From Oligoflexia bacterium (GTDB lineage Bacteria; Bdellovibrionota; Bdellovibrionia; JABDDW01): a stretch of DNA of 64,000 bases. The stretch covers positions 25,907 through 89,906 of the forward strand of contig JAWXAT010000035.1 in the NCBI GenBank assembly GCA_034439615.1, in the 5' to 3' direction. Shown here piece by piece: positions 54,257-63,915 of the stretch; positions within the stretch are counted from its first letter, which is position 1, and each line of letters begins with the position of its first letter. The notes under the pieces are model-generated. The model did no database searches and had not been told where the DNA came from. It saw only the letters and a program-made list of their open reading frames with translations. The position numbers were made by a program, and so were the translations under genes.

Positions 54257-55454
54257 ACTTATAGAAGAAATTAAATTAGGCCGTCCTGTTGTTCTTGTTG
54301 ACGATGAAGATCGTGAAAACGAAGGTGATATCGTCATAGCCGGAGATGCCGCAACTCCAGCGATTATAAATTTTATGGCACGTGAAGCTCGAGGTCTTAT
54401 TTGTTTAAGTCTTACGTCACAACAAGTTGAAAAATTAAAACTCCCTATGATGGTTGCTGAAGGTGCAAATCTTTCTCCCCACCGCACAGCTTTCACGGTA
54501 AGTATTGAGGCGGCACACGGAGTGACAACAGGCATTTCAGCTGCCGATCGTGCTCATACTATACAAACGGCTATTAGACCTGACGTGACACCGCTTGATA
54601 TCGTAACACCAGGACATATTTTTCCTTTAAAGGCACAAGATGGTGGGGTTTTAAAACGTGCAGGGCATTCAGAGGGAAGTGTTGATTTGGCAAGACTTGC
54701 CGGGCGTGATCCGTCAGGTGTAATTTGTGAAATCATGAATGAAGATGGAACCATGGCGCGCGTCAGCGATCTTGAAAAGTTCTGTAAAACCCATGGGCTA
54801 AAAATGGGTACCATTTCTGATCTTATTCAATATCGTGTTCAATACGAAACTCTTGTTGAAGAAGTTGCAAAAAGTCATTTGCCAATCGAGATAGGTGAAG
54901 GTTTTGAAATACGAGTTTTCAAAAATAAACTTGATCAAACTGAACACGTTGTTCTTCAAAAAGGTAAAATTAATTTTGACGAACCAGTACTCGTGCGTGT
55001 GCATAGTGAGTGCATGACGGGCGATATTTTCGGAAGCCTTCGTTGTGATTGTGGTGAACAACTTAAAGCCGCATTGAGACTTATTGAAAATGAAGGCAAT
55101 GGTGTTTTACTTTATCTTCGTCAAGAGGGGCGAGGTATTGGCCTGGTAAATAAAATCAAAGCCTACGCACTTCAAGATGGTGGAATGGACACCGTAGATG
55201 CCAATGTTCATTTGGGTTTCAGGCCAGACGAGCGAGACTACGGTATCGGAGCTCAAATTCTTCGCTCTATAGGTGCAACAAAATTAAGATTAATGACAAA
55301 CAATCCGGCTAAACGCGCAGGCCTTAATGGTTATGGAATTTCAATTGTTGAACGAGTCCCACTTAAAGTAAGTCCAAATATTAAAAATGAAACTTACTTG
55401 CGAACAAAACAAGAAAAGCTAGGACACCTTTTTGATACAGAAGTGAATCAATGA
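54240..55454 (+). CDS. ribBA: Bifunctional DHBP synthase / GTP cyclohydrolase II (RibBA)
   Basis: 404 residues: an N-terminal RibB domain (1-200, with [10 protein letters not shown], the magnesium site, and [10 protein letters not shown]) and a C-terminal RibA domain (205-400). The RibA zinc site [17 protein letters not shown] and the catalytic RQEGRGIGL are both intact, so both activities are expected. Provides both inputs of lumazine synthesis. ATGA overlap with ribH. Confidence 0.96.
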   Translation: MNTIHELIEEIKLGRPVVLVDDEDRENEGDIVIAGDAATPAIINFMAREARGLICLSLTSQQVEKLKLPMMVAEGANLSPHRTAFTVSIEAAHGVTTGISAADRAHTIQTAIRPDVTPLDIVTPGHIFPLKAQDGGVLKRAGHSEGSVDLARLAGRDPSGVICEIMNEDGTMARVSDLEKFCKTHGLKMGTISDLIQYRVQYETLVEEVAKSHLPIEIGEGFEIRVFKNKLDQTEHVVLQKGKINFDEPVLVRVHSECMTGDIFGSLRCDCGEQLKAALRLIENEGNGVLLYLRQEGRGIGLVNKIKAYALQDGGMDTVDANVHLGFRPDERDYGIGAQILRSIGATKLRLMTNNPAKRAGLNGYGISIVERVPLKVSPNIKNETYLRTKQEKLGHLFDTEVNQ

Positions 55455-55924
55455 AAAAAAATAAATCACGATCAATTAAGAAATCTACAAAACTAAAAAT
55501 CGGAGTGGTCACTGCCCTTTTTAATGATGATGTGACGTTGAAATTAGAAAAAGGTGCACTCAAAGCACTTAAAAATGCAGGCCTCACAGATAAAGATATT
55601 ATAGCCGTGCGTGTGCCTGGTGCATTTGAAATACCCTTAGCTGTTCAAGCTCTGTTTGATAAAAAGCGAGTTGACGGAGTTGTGGCTGTGGGAGCTGTTA
55701 TTAGGGGGGATACCACCCATTATGACTATGTATGTGAAGCCGTAGAACGAGGATGCTCTCAACTCTCCCTTGAATATAAAAAACCTGTCGGATTTGGCGT
55801 ACTTACCACCGAGAACGACGAACAAGCGTTAGCTCGAGCCGGAGGTGTTCATGGGAATAAAGGGTTTGATGCTGCACAAGTTGTAATAACAATGTGCATG
55901 CTTTTGAAAGGACTTCAAAAGTAA
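55451..55924 (+). CDS. ribH: 6,7-dimethyl-8-ribityllumazine synthase (RibH)
   Basis: 157 residues. Family motifs [37 protein letters not shown] and [21 protein letters not shown] are all present. Final gene of the rib operon; condenses the RibB and RibD products. Slight basic N-terminal extension ([15 protein letters not shown]) compared with E. coli. Confidence 0.97.
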   Translation: MKKNKSRSIKKSTKLKIGVVTALFNDDVTLKLEKGALKALKNAGLTDKDIIAVRVPGAFEIPLAVQALFDKKRVDGVVAVGAVIRGDTTHYDYVCEAVERGCSQLSLEYKKPVGFGVLTTENDEQALARAGGVHGNKGFDAAQVVITMCMLLKGLQK

Positions 55925-55934
55925 GGTAGATCAC

Positions 55935-55964
55935 TTGACGCAAACAGCGCTTAACTGGTATAAC
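55935..55964 (+). promoter_or_regulatory. Putative sigma70-type promoter for the 56005-63236 gene run
   Basis: TTGACG (55935-55940), 18-base spacer, TATAAC (55959-55964), 41 bases upstream of a GTG start with GGAGG at 55993-55997. Each box matches at five of six consensus positions. Confidence 0.6.
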
Positions 55965-56004
55965 ATATAACCTTTAAGCGTTACATTTTCATGGAGGTTC
56001 TAGC

Positions 56005-56346
56005 GTGTCAGTTAAATCAACAAGTAAAAAGAAACCTGTTTCGAAAGCGAAAAAACAAATCGAAGAAACCGTAGTGGTTGTCGAAAAAGTTGTTTTGACA
56101 GAAGCAGAAGAAGCAAAAGCCCGCGTTCGTGTAACGCAACAAGATTTCATGAGACGTCTGACTGAAAGAGTCACCCAATTCGATGCTCAAATGATTCTTG
56201 ATGCAGCGATGTTAACTGCAGGCGTAGATCGTCCTGAGGGTTTTTTCAAAAAAGACGAAGCCCGTGACATCTGTCTCGCTTTGATTAAGCGCGGCGGTCC
56301 TGCATTTGCTGTTGGTACAGGGATCTATCGCGAAGTCGTAGGTTAA
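56005..56346 (+). CDS. Hypothetical protein, basic N-terminus
   Basis: 113 residues, not recognised. Residues 1-20 are Lys/Ser rich, 20-50 form a charged helix (EEAKARVRV), and the C-terminal half is a compact helical domain (MRRLTERVTQFDAQMILDAAMLTAGV, then EARDICLALIKRGGPAFAVG). GTG start with a strong GGAGG site. First gene after a good promoter and three bases ahead of the ntrY-like kinase, so it is the lead gene of the run. Not a receiver or kinase domain; a regulatory partner is possible. Confidence 0.65.
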   Translation: MSVKSTSKKKPVSKAKKQIEETVVVVEKVVLTEAEEAKARVRVTQQDFMRRLTERVTQFDAQMILDAAMLTAGVDRPEGFFKKDEARDICLALIKRGGPAFAVGTGIYREVVG

Positions 56347-56349
56347 TCG

Positions 56350-58641
56350 ATGTGGGAGCTCAAGGGGAAATGGAAGCTCCCTTGGTTACGCACCAAAAAA
56401 ACAGCTCCTCGTTTAAACACCGAAAGCATTTCTTCCGACGAAGCTAAAAAACGCCAGCGCGAGCGACTTGTCATTTTCAGTCTCGCTGTTTTCTTTTCGG
56501 CGTTAACTTATCTAGAAATTCATCTAGCCAATTTGAGCCAAAAACTACCATTCGTGAATAGCATTTTCTTTTTTGGTTTAGTTAACTTCAACGTAGCTCT
56601 CCTTTTATTCCTAGCTTTTTTAATTTTTAGAAACGTCGCTAAAATTTTCAGTGAGCGTAGAGGCGGAATTTTAGGAAGCCGTCTGAAATCAAAACTAGTT
56701 ATTGCATTTGTGTCATTTGCTTTTGTGCCAACAGCCCTTTTGTTTTTAGTTTCCGTTTTCTACATCAACTCAAGTTTTGATAAATGGTTTAGTCTTAAGA
56801 TTGGTAGTGTTCTTCAAGATTCTTTAGAAGTCACAAACGCCTATTATCAAAATACAAAAAAGAAGAATTACCATTTTGCTAACCGAGTCGCTCAGCGCAT
56901 GCGCGAAGTGAAACCCTCTGAGCGAATGAAAACAATGGCGAAGTTGAGACAAGAATACAGCCTTGATTCTGTAGAATATTATCCAAGTATTTTTTCTAAG
57001 CGTTATGTTTTTCTAGGCAAGGATGATCAACTCAGACAAATTCCACCTGCCACCTTAGAGTTTCTCCAAAAAGGTATTACCCAAGGTGTCGAAGCTAGTA
57101 CGATTCACCAATTTTCAAACGGAAATCTCATTCGATGCATTGTTCCTTTTAAAGGCAAAGATGCAAGCAGCATGGGTGCTGTGGTTGTGAGTAGTTACGT
57201 TCCGTTAAGTCTTGTTACAAAAATGGATGACATAGCAACTGCCTACGAAGATTATCGCGATGTAAATCCGCTGAAGTATCCGATCAAATCCATTTACATG
57301 ATTATTTTGGTGTTGGTGACATTGCTTATCTTTTTTGGTGCATCATGGTTCGGATTTCATTTAGCAAGACAGCTCTCAACTCCGCTTGAATTATTAGGTA
57401 AGGCTACTGAGCAAATTGCTCATGGTCATTATCAAACGGTTGATGTTCGAGCGGGCTCTTATGAGATATTTCAGTTAGTCGAGAGTTTTAATAAAATGAC
57501 TACTGATTTAAGTAATTCAGAAAAAACATTGCGTGCCCATAGTAGATACATTGAAGTAGTACTTTCTAATATTTCCGCAGGTGTTATTTCTGTTGATCCC
57601 CAAGGTCTCATCACAACAGTTAATCAATGCGCGACACAACTTTTGGAAATTAATCCTTCAAAATTTATCGGCCGTCATTATGAAGAAGTGATGACGGCTG
57701 AACATAAACAGATTATTCACGACTTGCTTGGAAAAATCTCTAAACACAAAGCCCATTCAATTCAAAAAGAAATTCATGTGAATTTAAGAGGCGAAAATCT
57801 AATTCTACAATGTACACTATCTCCACTTAAAGATGAAAAAGGTGGTTCTCTTGGTTTTGTATTAGCTTTTGACGATTTGACAAAACTCATTAACGCTCAA
57901 AGAGCAGCCGCCTGGAAGGAAGTCGCACGTCGTATTGCCCACGAAATTAAAAACCCACTGACGCCGATTAAACTTTCTGCAGAACGTTTGCAAAAAAAGT
58001 TTGGTGACCAAGTAGATGATCCTGCGTTTACGACTTGTACACAGACTATTATTCAACAAGTCGATGAGCTTAAAGAATTAGTAAACGAGTTTAGCTCCTT
58101 TGCTCGATTGCCTCAGGCTCATCTTGCTCCTCATGATTTTAATCAAGTGGTTGAAGCAGCTTTGGTCTTGTATCGCGAGGGTCATAAAAACATTCAATTT
58201 AGCGTGAGCCTTGATCCTAAATTGCCCGCCTTTGATATAGATCATGATCAAATGAAGCGGGTTTTAATCAATATTTTCGAGAATGCGGTGGCTGCCGTGT
58301 CTTCAAATCAATCCCAAACTGGAAGTGTTGCAATTTCGACACAGTATGATAGTGTTTTACGTATTGCCCGCTGTATTATTGCTGACAACGGCCCTGGGAT
58401 TCCAAATGAAATGAGGGATCGCATTTTTGAACCCTATTTCAGCACGAAAACTAGTGGAACAGGCTTAGGTTTAGCCATTGTTAAACGTATAGTTGATGAT
58501 CATAGCGGGTTTATTCGGGTATTTAAGAACACTCCTTCTGGTTCTAAATTTGTGATCGAGTTGCCTGCAATCACGCGGACAAACACAACACAAAACGTCC
58601 AGGGGAAAAACACGAACCACGAGGGCTCGATAAACACATGA
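56350..58641 (+). CDS. NtrY-like sensor histidine kinase
   Basis: 763 residues. Three N-terminal transmembrane segments (about 37-55, 68-98, 115-140), an extracytoplasmic region (140-315), a fourth TM (about 315-340) and HAMP (340-395). A PAS-like domain follows (405-510), then HisKA with the phosphorylated His in VARRIAHEIKNPLTPIK, and an ATPase domain with DNGPGIP and GTGLGLAIV. Architecture and residues match NtrY. The response regulator overlaps it by four bases, so they form a two-component pair. Signal unknown; NtrY family members often sense nitrogen or redox state. Confidence 0.9.
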   Translation: MWELKGKWKLPWLRTKKTAPRLNTESISSDEAKKRQRERLVIFSLAVFFSALTYLEIHLANLSQKLPFVNSIFFFGLVNFNVALLLFLAFLIFRNVAKIFSERRGGILGSRLKSKLVIAFVSFAFVPTALLFLVSVFYINSSFDKWFSLKIGSVLQDSLEVTNAYYQNTKKKNYHFANRVAQRMREVKPSERMKTMAKLRQEYSLDSVEYYPSIFSKRYVFLGKDDQLRQIPPATLEFLQKGITQGVEASTIHQFSNGNLIRCIVPFKGKDASSMGAVVVSSYVPLSLVTKMDDIATAYEDYRDVNPLKYPIKSIYMIILVLVTLLIFFGASWFGFHLARQLSTPLELLGKATEQIAHGHYQTVDVRAGSYEIFQLVESFNKMTTDLSNSEKTLRAHSRYIEVVLSNISAGVISVDPQGLITTVNQCATQLLEINPSKFIGRHYEEVMTAEHKQIIHDLLGKISKHKAHSIQKEIHVNLRGENLILQCTLSPLKDEKGGSLGFVLAFDDLTKLINAQRAAAWKEVARRIAHEIKNPLTPIKLSAERLQKKFGDQVDDPAFTTCTQTIIQQVDELKELVNEFSSFARLPQAHLAPHDFNQVVEAALVLYREGHKNIQFSVSLDPKLPAFDIDHDQMKRVLINIFENAVAAVSSNQSQTGSVAISTQYDSVLRIARCIIADNGPGIPNEMRDRIFEPYFSTKTSGTGLGLAIVKRIVDDHSGFIRVFKNTPSGSKFVIELPAITRTNTTQNVQGKNTNHEGSINT

Positions 58642-60020
58642 AGCAGCCAGCTAAAATTCTCGTTGTCGACGATGAATCAAGTATTCGCCAATCACTCTCA
58701 GCTATTTTAGAAGATGAAGGTTTTGATGTTTATGTCGCAAGCGATGGGGCTCAAGCGCTTCAACTCATGTCGCAAGAACTACCCGATGCTGTTTTACTTG
58801 ATATTTGGATGCCTGGCATTGATGGGCTTGAAGTTTTAAAAGAAGCTAAGAAAAAATATCCTGGCTTGCAATTTATTATCATGTCAGGTCATGGAACCAT
58901 TGAAACCGCAGTTAAGGCCACAAAGCTTGGGGCTTTTGATTTTATAGAAAAGCCCATCAGTTTAGAGAAGGTCGTCATTGTTTTAAATAATCTTTTAAGT
59001 ATGTCACGCCTCAAAGCTGAAAACACACAGCTATTAAATAAGGTCAAAAAAGATATCACACTCGTTGGTGAGAGCGTGCCCATGAATGCGCTTCGCTCAA
59101 TGATTGCTCGTGTGGCTCCAACAAATAGTTGGGTGCTTATCACTGGTGAAAATGGTACGGGTAAAGAACTTGTAGCCCAAAACATTCATTATCAAAGTGT
59201 TAGAGCCGCTCGTGCTTTTGTCGAAGTGAATTGTGCTGCAATTCCTGAAGAGCTTATCGAAAGTGAACTTTTTGGCCACGAACGTGGGGCCTTCACGGGT
59301 GCCACTCAGCAGAAAAAAGGCAAATTTGACATGGCTCATGGCGGAACCCTTTTTCTTGATGAAATAGGAGACATGAGTCTTAAAACCCAAGCAAAAATTT
59401 TGCGCATTCTTCAAGAACAACGTTTTGAAAGAGTGGGTGGAACAGACACGATCATCGCAGATGTGAGAGTAATTGCAGCTACGAATAAAAATCTAGAACA
59501 AGAAATTAAATCCGGAAGATTTAGAGAAGATCTTTTTTATCGACTCAATGTTATTCCGTTTAAAGTCCCAGCACTTCGTGATCGATCAAGCGATATCCCT
59601 ATTCTTGCTAAAAACTTTTTGGATGATTTTGCTCGAGAAAGCGGTACGCGCAAAAAAGCCTTCACCGAAGAAGCATTTGTTAAGCTTTTATCATTTGATT
59701 GGCCGGGAAACGTGCGTGAACTTAGAAATTTTGTAGAGCGTGTTTTTATTCTTACACCTACTGATCTTATTGATGTGTCTGATATTCAGCAAGTCGGCAT
59801 CGGATTTAGCGAAACTGATAAAACCTTTGAAGTAAATCCAATGGCTATAGAGTCTAATTATGCCCGCACGTTGCGAGAAGCTAGAGCCGAATTTGAAAAA
59901 GAATTTATTCTAAAGCGTCTCGAAGAAAATCAAGGAAATGTCAGCAGAACGGCTGAAGTAATCGGTGTAGAAAGATCCCATCTTCACCGCAAGATGAAAT
60001 CATACGGCATCGAGGTTTAA
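58638..60020 (+). CDS. NtrX-like response regulator, sigma54 activator
   Basis: 460 residues. Receiver domain 1-120 with DDES, phospho-Asp in VLLDIWMPG and Lys in DFIEKP; AAA+ sigma54 domain with GENGTGKE, intact GAFTGA (GERGAFTGATQ) and GGTLFLDEIGD; C-terminal Fis-type HTH (GNVSRTAEVIGVERSHLHRKM). Matches NtrX. ATGA overlap with the kinase. Targets are not visible here. Confidence 0.92.
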   Translation: MKQPAKILVVDDESSIRQSLSAILEDEGFDVYVASDGAQALQLMSQELPDAVLLDIWMPGIDGLEVLKEAKKKYPGLQFIIMSGHGTIETAVKATKLGAFDFIEKPISLEKVVIVLNNLLSMSRLKAENTQLLNKVKKDITLVGESVPMNALRSMIARVAPTNSWVLITGENGTGKELVAQNIHYQSVRAARAFVEVNCAAIPEELIESELFGHERGAFTGATQQKKGKFDMAHGGTLFLDEIGDMSLKTQAKILRILQEQRFERVGGTDTIIADVRVIAATNKNLEQEIKSGRFREDLFYRLNVIPFKVPALRDRSSDIPILAKNFLDDFARESGTRKKAFTEEAFVKLLSFDWPGNVRELRNFVERVFILTPTDLIDVSDIQQVGIGFSETDKTFEVNPMAIESNYARTLREARAEFEKEFILKRLEENQGNVSRTAEVIGVERSHLHRKMKSYGIEV

Positions 60021-60028
60021 GAGCAGTC

Positions 60029-61762
60029 ATGAAACTCACAAATTATTTTTTACACACGGTGAAAGAATCCCCAAGCGATGCCGAGATTGAAAGTCATCGC
60101 CTTTTAATCCGGGGAGGGTTCATTAAGAAGGTAGCTCCCGGAATCTACAGTTATTTGCCATTAGGTCTTCGATCCATAAGAAAATTTGAAAACATAGTGC
60201 GTGATGAGATGAACCGTGCAGGTGCCATTGAGATTTTAATGCCAATGGTACAGCCTCGAGAACTATGGGATGAAACCAATCGCTGGGAAGTCATGGGTAA
60301 AGGGCTTTTAAAATTCAAAGACCGAAATGAGCATGACATGTGTTTAGGTGCAACCCACGAAGAGGTTGTGACCGATATTGTTCGTCGTGAAGTGAAAAGT
60401 TATCGTGATTTACCGGTCAATCTTTATCAAATTCAAGCAAAGTACCGAGATGAAATCAGAGCAAGATTTGGTCTCATGCGCGGCAAAGAATTTATTATGA
60501 AAGATGCCTATAGCTTTGATGTAAGTCGTGAAGCAGCCTTGAAAAGTTATGAGACTATGTTTAATGCTTATAAACGAATTTACAAACGTTGTGGGCTTGA
60601 ATTTCGTACTGTCAAAGCTGACGCCGGCGCAATTGGTGGAAGTCAAACCCATGAATTTCAAGTTTTAGCATCAAGTGGTGAAGATCAAATCATGGCGTGT
60701 GACAAATGTGAATACGCCTCAAACATTGAGGTCACACCCGTTATTGAAAAACGCCAGCAATCAAAACCAAGTGGTGCAAAACCTGAAAAATTTGCGACTC
60801 CAGGTTTAAAAACCATTGATGATTTAGCAAAATCTCTAAATGTCAGTGCAAATAATTTGGTGAAAACACTTTTTTATCGCATCACAAAAGATAAATTTCT
60901 CTGCGTAGTTTTGCGTGGTGATGATGAGCTCAACGAAATCAAACTTAAAAATCTTTATAATCTTCCGATGAACCCTGAGCTCGCAAATGATCAAGAGGTA
61001 TTCCAAATTACAGGTGCACATCCCGGTAGTTGTGGTCCGGTTGGTCTTAAAATCGCTGTTGTTTGTGAAGATGGCTTAAAATCATTAAGTGATTGGGTTG
61101 TAGGTGCCAACGAAGATGGTTTTCATCTCAAAAACATAAATGTCGACATAGATTTTAAATCTGCTCGTTGGGCCGATTTAAGAAAAGCAAAAGAAGGGGA
61201 TCCCTGCCCTGATTGTGCTGATGGAAAATTAAAAAGTCATCGTGGTATTGAAGTGGGGCATGTTTTTTATCTGGGTGATAAATACAGTAAGAGCATGAAA
61301 GCGACGTTTCTCGATGAAAAAGGAAAAGCTCAGTATTGTGAAATGGGTTGTTACGGAATCGGTATCGGAAGAACTGTGCAAGCTGCAATAGAGCAAAGTC
61401 ATGATAAAGACGGTATGATTTGGCCCCTTCCATTAGCTCCATTTCAAGTTCTTATTTGCCTATTAGATGTGACTGATACTGAAACAAATTCGGTAGCCCA
61501 GAATTTATACAAAGAACTTAGCAGTGATGGTGTTGAGGTTTTATTAGATGATCGTGATGAGCGTCCTGGAATAAAATTTAAAGATGCCGATCTTTTGGGC
61601 ATTCCACTGCGAGTAAATGTGGGGAAAAAATCACTTGCGGAGAATAACCAAGTGGAGATTGTCGACAGAAAATCAAAGTCGGTAAATAAAATCACAGCTT
61701 CAGATGCAGCACCTCATATTAAAAAATGGATAACCCAAAAAGAAGCTGAGTACAGGTCTTAA
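60029..61762 (+). CDS. proS: Prolyl-tRNA synthetase
   Basis: 577-residue bacterial-type ProRS. Class II motifs: motif 1 near 40-70 (GGFIKKVAPGIYSYLPLG), motif 2 at YRDEIRARFGLMRGKEFIMKDAYSF, motif 3 at CYGIGIGRTVQAAIEQ. The editing insert lies at about 225-380 and includes LAKSLNVSANNLVKTLFY and TGAHPGSCGPVGL. A C-terminal anticodon-binding domain follows. Eight bases after ntrX. Confidence 0.97.
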   Translation: MKLTNYFLHTVKESPSDAEIESHRLLIRGGFIKKVAPGIYSYLPLGLRSIRKFENIVRDEMNRAGAIEILMPMVQPRELWDETNRWEVMGKGLLKFKDRNEHDMCLGATHEEVVTDIVRREVKSYRDLPVNLYQIQAKYRDEIRARFGLMRGKEFIMKDAYSFDVSREAALKSYETMFNAYKRIYKRCGLEFRTVKADAGAIGGSQTHEFQVLASSGEDQIMACDKCEYASNIEVTPVIEKRQQSKPSGAKPEKFATPGLKTIDDLAKSLNVSANNLVKTLFYRITKDKFLCVVLRGDDELNEIKLKNLYNLPMNPELANDQEVFQITGAHPGSCGPVGLKIAVVCEDGLKSLSDWVVGANEDGFHLKNINVDIDFKSARWADLRKAKEGDPCPDCADGKLKSHRGIEVGHVFYLGDKYSKSMKATFLDEKGKAQYCEMGCYGIGIGRTVQAAIEQSHDKDGMIWPLPLAPFQVLICLLDVTDTETNSVAQNLYKELSSDGVEVLLDDRDERPGIKFKDADLLGIPLRVNVGKKSLAENNQVEIVDRKSKSVNKITASDAAPHIKKWITQKEAEYRS

Positions 61763-61764
61763 AC

Positions 61765-62487
61765 ATGAATAATCCCATCATCGTTGCGCTTGATTTAGAT
61801 GACGTAGAAAAAGCACGCAAACTTACAGAAAAATTAGCGCCTTATGTGGGGGGATTTAAATTTGGCCCTCGTTTAACATTGAGGTGTGAACGTAGTTTTT
61901 TAAAAGAATTGTCGTCTCAAGCCATTCTTTTTATAGATCATAAATTTTTCGACATTCCATCTACAACTGTAGCAAATGTAAAAGTCGCTGCTGAGTTAGG
62001 TGCTCATTGGGTAACGGTGCATGCGCTTAATGGTCCACATTGTCTTCAAGAATTAGCAGCCTTAGAAATAGAAATTCGTAAAACAAAAAAAGATTTTAGA
62101 ATTTTAGCGGTAACTGTATTGACCAGTTTTTCAAAAGAAACACTTCCGCCAATCTGGAAAGATCAATCAATCAGCCAAAGTGTAATAGATTTGGCAAAAT
62201 CTGTTCACCAACAAGGTTTGCATTCTCTTGTTTGTTCCGCTGAAGAGATTGAAGTTCTCAAAAAACAAAATCAAGATACTTTTCTTGTCGTTCCAGGAAT
62301 TCGCCCTGAGGGTTCAGCAAGTAATGATCAAAATCGTATGGCTACACCTATCCAAGCTTTAAAGCGAGGTGCTTCAGCCCTTGTCATAGGCCGCCCCATT
62401 ATCGACGATAAAGATCCAATTGAAGCTGCAAAAAGAATTTTTGAATCAATTCAAAATCACACCGTTCAAAAAGCAGCTGACCGATGA
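61765..62487 (+). CDS. pyrF: Orotidine 5'-phosphate decarboxylase
   Basis: 240 residues, TIM barrel. Active-site motif DHKFFDIPSTT (DxKxxDIPxT) at about 52-62, starting ALDLDDVEKA, ending with VVPGIRPEG and GASALVIGRPI. Final step of UMP synthesis. Two bases after proS and overlapping the methyltransferase gene by four bases. Confidence 0.95.
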   Translation: MNNPIIVALDLDDVEKARKLTEKLAPYVGGFKFGPRLTLRCERSFLKELSSQAILFIDHKFFDIPSTTVANVKVAAELGAHWVTVHALNGPHCLQELAALEIEIRKTKKDFRILAVTVLTSFSKETLPPIWKDQSISQSVIDLAKSVHQQGLHSLVCSAEEIEVLKKQNQDTFLVVPGIRPEGSASNDQNRMATPIQALKRGASALVIGRPIIDDKDPIEAAKRIFESIQNHTVQKAADR

Positions 62488-63236
62488 AGCGTATTGTACC
62501 TGGTATTCATTCTGTCACTGAGGTATTTCGCGTACGTCCTAAGGCCATCACAGAGCTGTGGTTGCGTGAGGGAGATTTGCGCGATGATCTCAATGTCTTT
62601 TATTTAGAAGCCCAAAAAAAGCATATAAAAGTGAAGCGTGTGAGTCAGGCGGGTTTAGATCGTCAAGTTGCGACGCATCAAGGTGTTATTGCATTTGTAG
62701 ATGGTGGTCCACCATGGCCAACAGGTCGTGAGCTCAACGGATTTAAAGAAGGTTTAATCTTAGCTTTAGATCATATTGAAGACCCACATAATGTTGGCAG
62801 TATCATGCGATCTGCTTGGAATTTAGGAGTCCTTGGTGTCATTTTGACAAAAGACCGATCTGCAGGTTTAGCTCCTTCAGCTCAAAAAGTAGCCTCCGGT
62901 GCATTTGAACATGTACCAATTACAGAGGTGGCCAACCTTCATGCTGAGTTGAAAGCCTTACAAGATGCAGGATTTTGGGTTTACGGCTTAGATGAAAGTG
63001 CGACGCAAGCCATTCATGAAGTGGAGTTTGCGCCTAAATCTATCCTTGTGATCGGCTCAGAAGAGATGGGGTTGAGAAAACCCACGTTATCGGCCTGCGA
63101 TGCCACTTTGGCTATTCCACAAAGTGAAGGTTCTAATTCTTTTAATGCCGCAGTTGCTGGTGCCATCGCGGGTTATGAGTTTTTAAGACAGCGGAACTTA
63201 TCTATAAATCCAAAAAATTCAAGAAAAAAACTTTGA
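62484..63236 (+). CDS. rlmB: rRNA 2'-O-ribose methyltransferase (RlmB/TrmH-type SPOUT)
   Basis: 250 residues. N-terminal substrate-binding domain (1-75, starting IVPGIHSVTEVFR) and SPOUT catalytic domain with motif 1 LDHIEDPHNVGSIMRSAWNLGV, motif 2 LVIGSEEMGLRK and motif 3 IPQSEGSNSFNAAVAGAI. RlmB methylates G2251 of 23S rRNA in E. coli; TrmH/TrmL relatives share the motifs, so the exact target is not certain. Last gene of the run. Confidence 0.87.
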   Translation: MKRIVPGIHSVTEVFRVRPKAITELWLREGDLRDDLNVFYLEAQKKHIKVKRVSQAGLDRQVATHQGVIAFVDGGPPWPTGRELNGFKEGLILALDHIEDPHNVGSIMRSAWNLGVLGVILTKDRSAGLAPSAQKVASGAFEHVPITEVANLHAELKALQDAGFWVYGLDESATQAIHEVEFAPKSILVIGSEEMGLRKPTLSACDATLAIPQSEGSNSFNAAVAGAIAGYEFLRQRNLSINPKNSRKKL

Positions 63237-63261
63237 CTGCGACAAGTATTTAAAATACAAC
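63233..63261 (+). promoter_or_regulatory. Putative promoter of the tRNA-tuf operon
   Basis: TTGACT (63233-63238), 17-base spacer, TACAAC (63256-63261), about 120 bases before the first tRNA. The -35 overlaps the stop codon of rlmB. Confidence 0.45.
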
Positions 63262-63380
63262 CGCAATTCAGTGTTTACGATTCGAAGGGATTAGTGTCTG
63301 TTCTGAAAAATTAGGAAGACTTACTCATTATTTAGTTTTCCATTTTCAGTGCAAATATTTTTTTGAAAAGTAGATCCTGG

Positions 63381-63456
63381 GCTGGCGTAGCTCAGCTGGT
63401 AGAGCAGCTGATTTGTAATCAGCAGGTCGCGGGTTCGAATCCCATCGCCAGCTCCA
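63381..63456 (+). tRNA. tRNA-Thr (anticodon TGT)
   Basis: Acceptor GCTGGCG pairs with CGCCAGC, followed by T and an encoded CCA. Anticodon stem GCTGA/TCAGC with loop TTTGTAA gives TGT. First of four tRNAs. Confidence 0.97.
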
Positions 63457-63490
63457 CGTTTTTTTGGCGTGATGTTAGCGTGAGGATATT

Positions 63491-63575
63491 GGTGAGGTTC
63501 CCGAGTGGCCAAAGGGATCAGACTGTAAATCTGACGGCTCTGCCTTCGAAGGTTCGAATCCTTCCCTCACCACCA
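63491..63575 (+). tRNA. tRNA-Tyr (anticodon GTA)
   Basis: 85 bases, acceptor GGTGAGG/CCTCACC plus A and encoded CCA. Anticodon loop CTGTAAA gives GTA. A long variable arm (CGGCTCTGCCTTCG region) marks a class II tRNA. Confidence 0.97.
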
Positions 63576-63630
63576 AAGTTGTGGAAAAACCGTTCGAAGG
63601 AATCGAATGGATGATAAAAAATGCCGTGAT

Positions 63631-63707
63631 GCGGGAGTAGCTCAGTTGGCTAGAGCATCAGCCTTCCAAGCTGAGGGTCGTGGGTTCGAGCCCCATTTCC
63701 CGCTCCA
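63631..63707 (+). tRNA. tRNA-Gly (anticodon TCC)
   Basis: Acceptor GCGGGAG pairs with TTCCCGC (one wobble), T and encoded CCA. Stem TCAGC/GCTGA with loop CTTCCAA gives TCC. Confidence 0.96.
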
Positions 63708-63753
63708 TTTTTCAAGGACGTGCGGTGGCTTGAGTTAAACTTGAATGCTGAGC

Positions 63754-63828
<75 letters not shown>

Positions 63829-63915
63829 TGAAAGTAGTGCGCATAATAAGCGTAATAAAATTTGTAAATTAGGTTTTTGAAAAATTATTTGTGAATCAAC
63901 GGGAGAGAAACGAAA

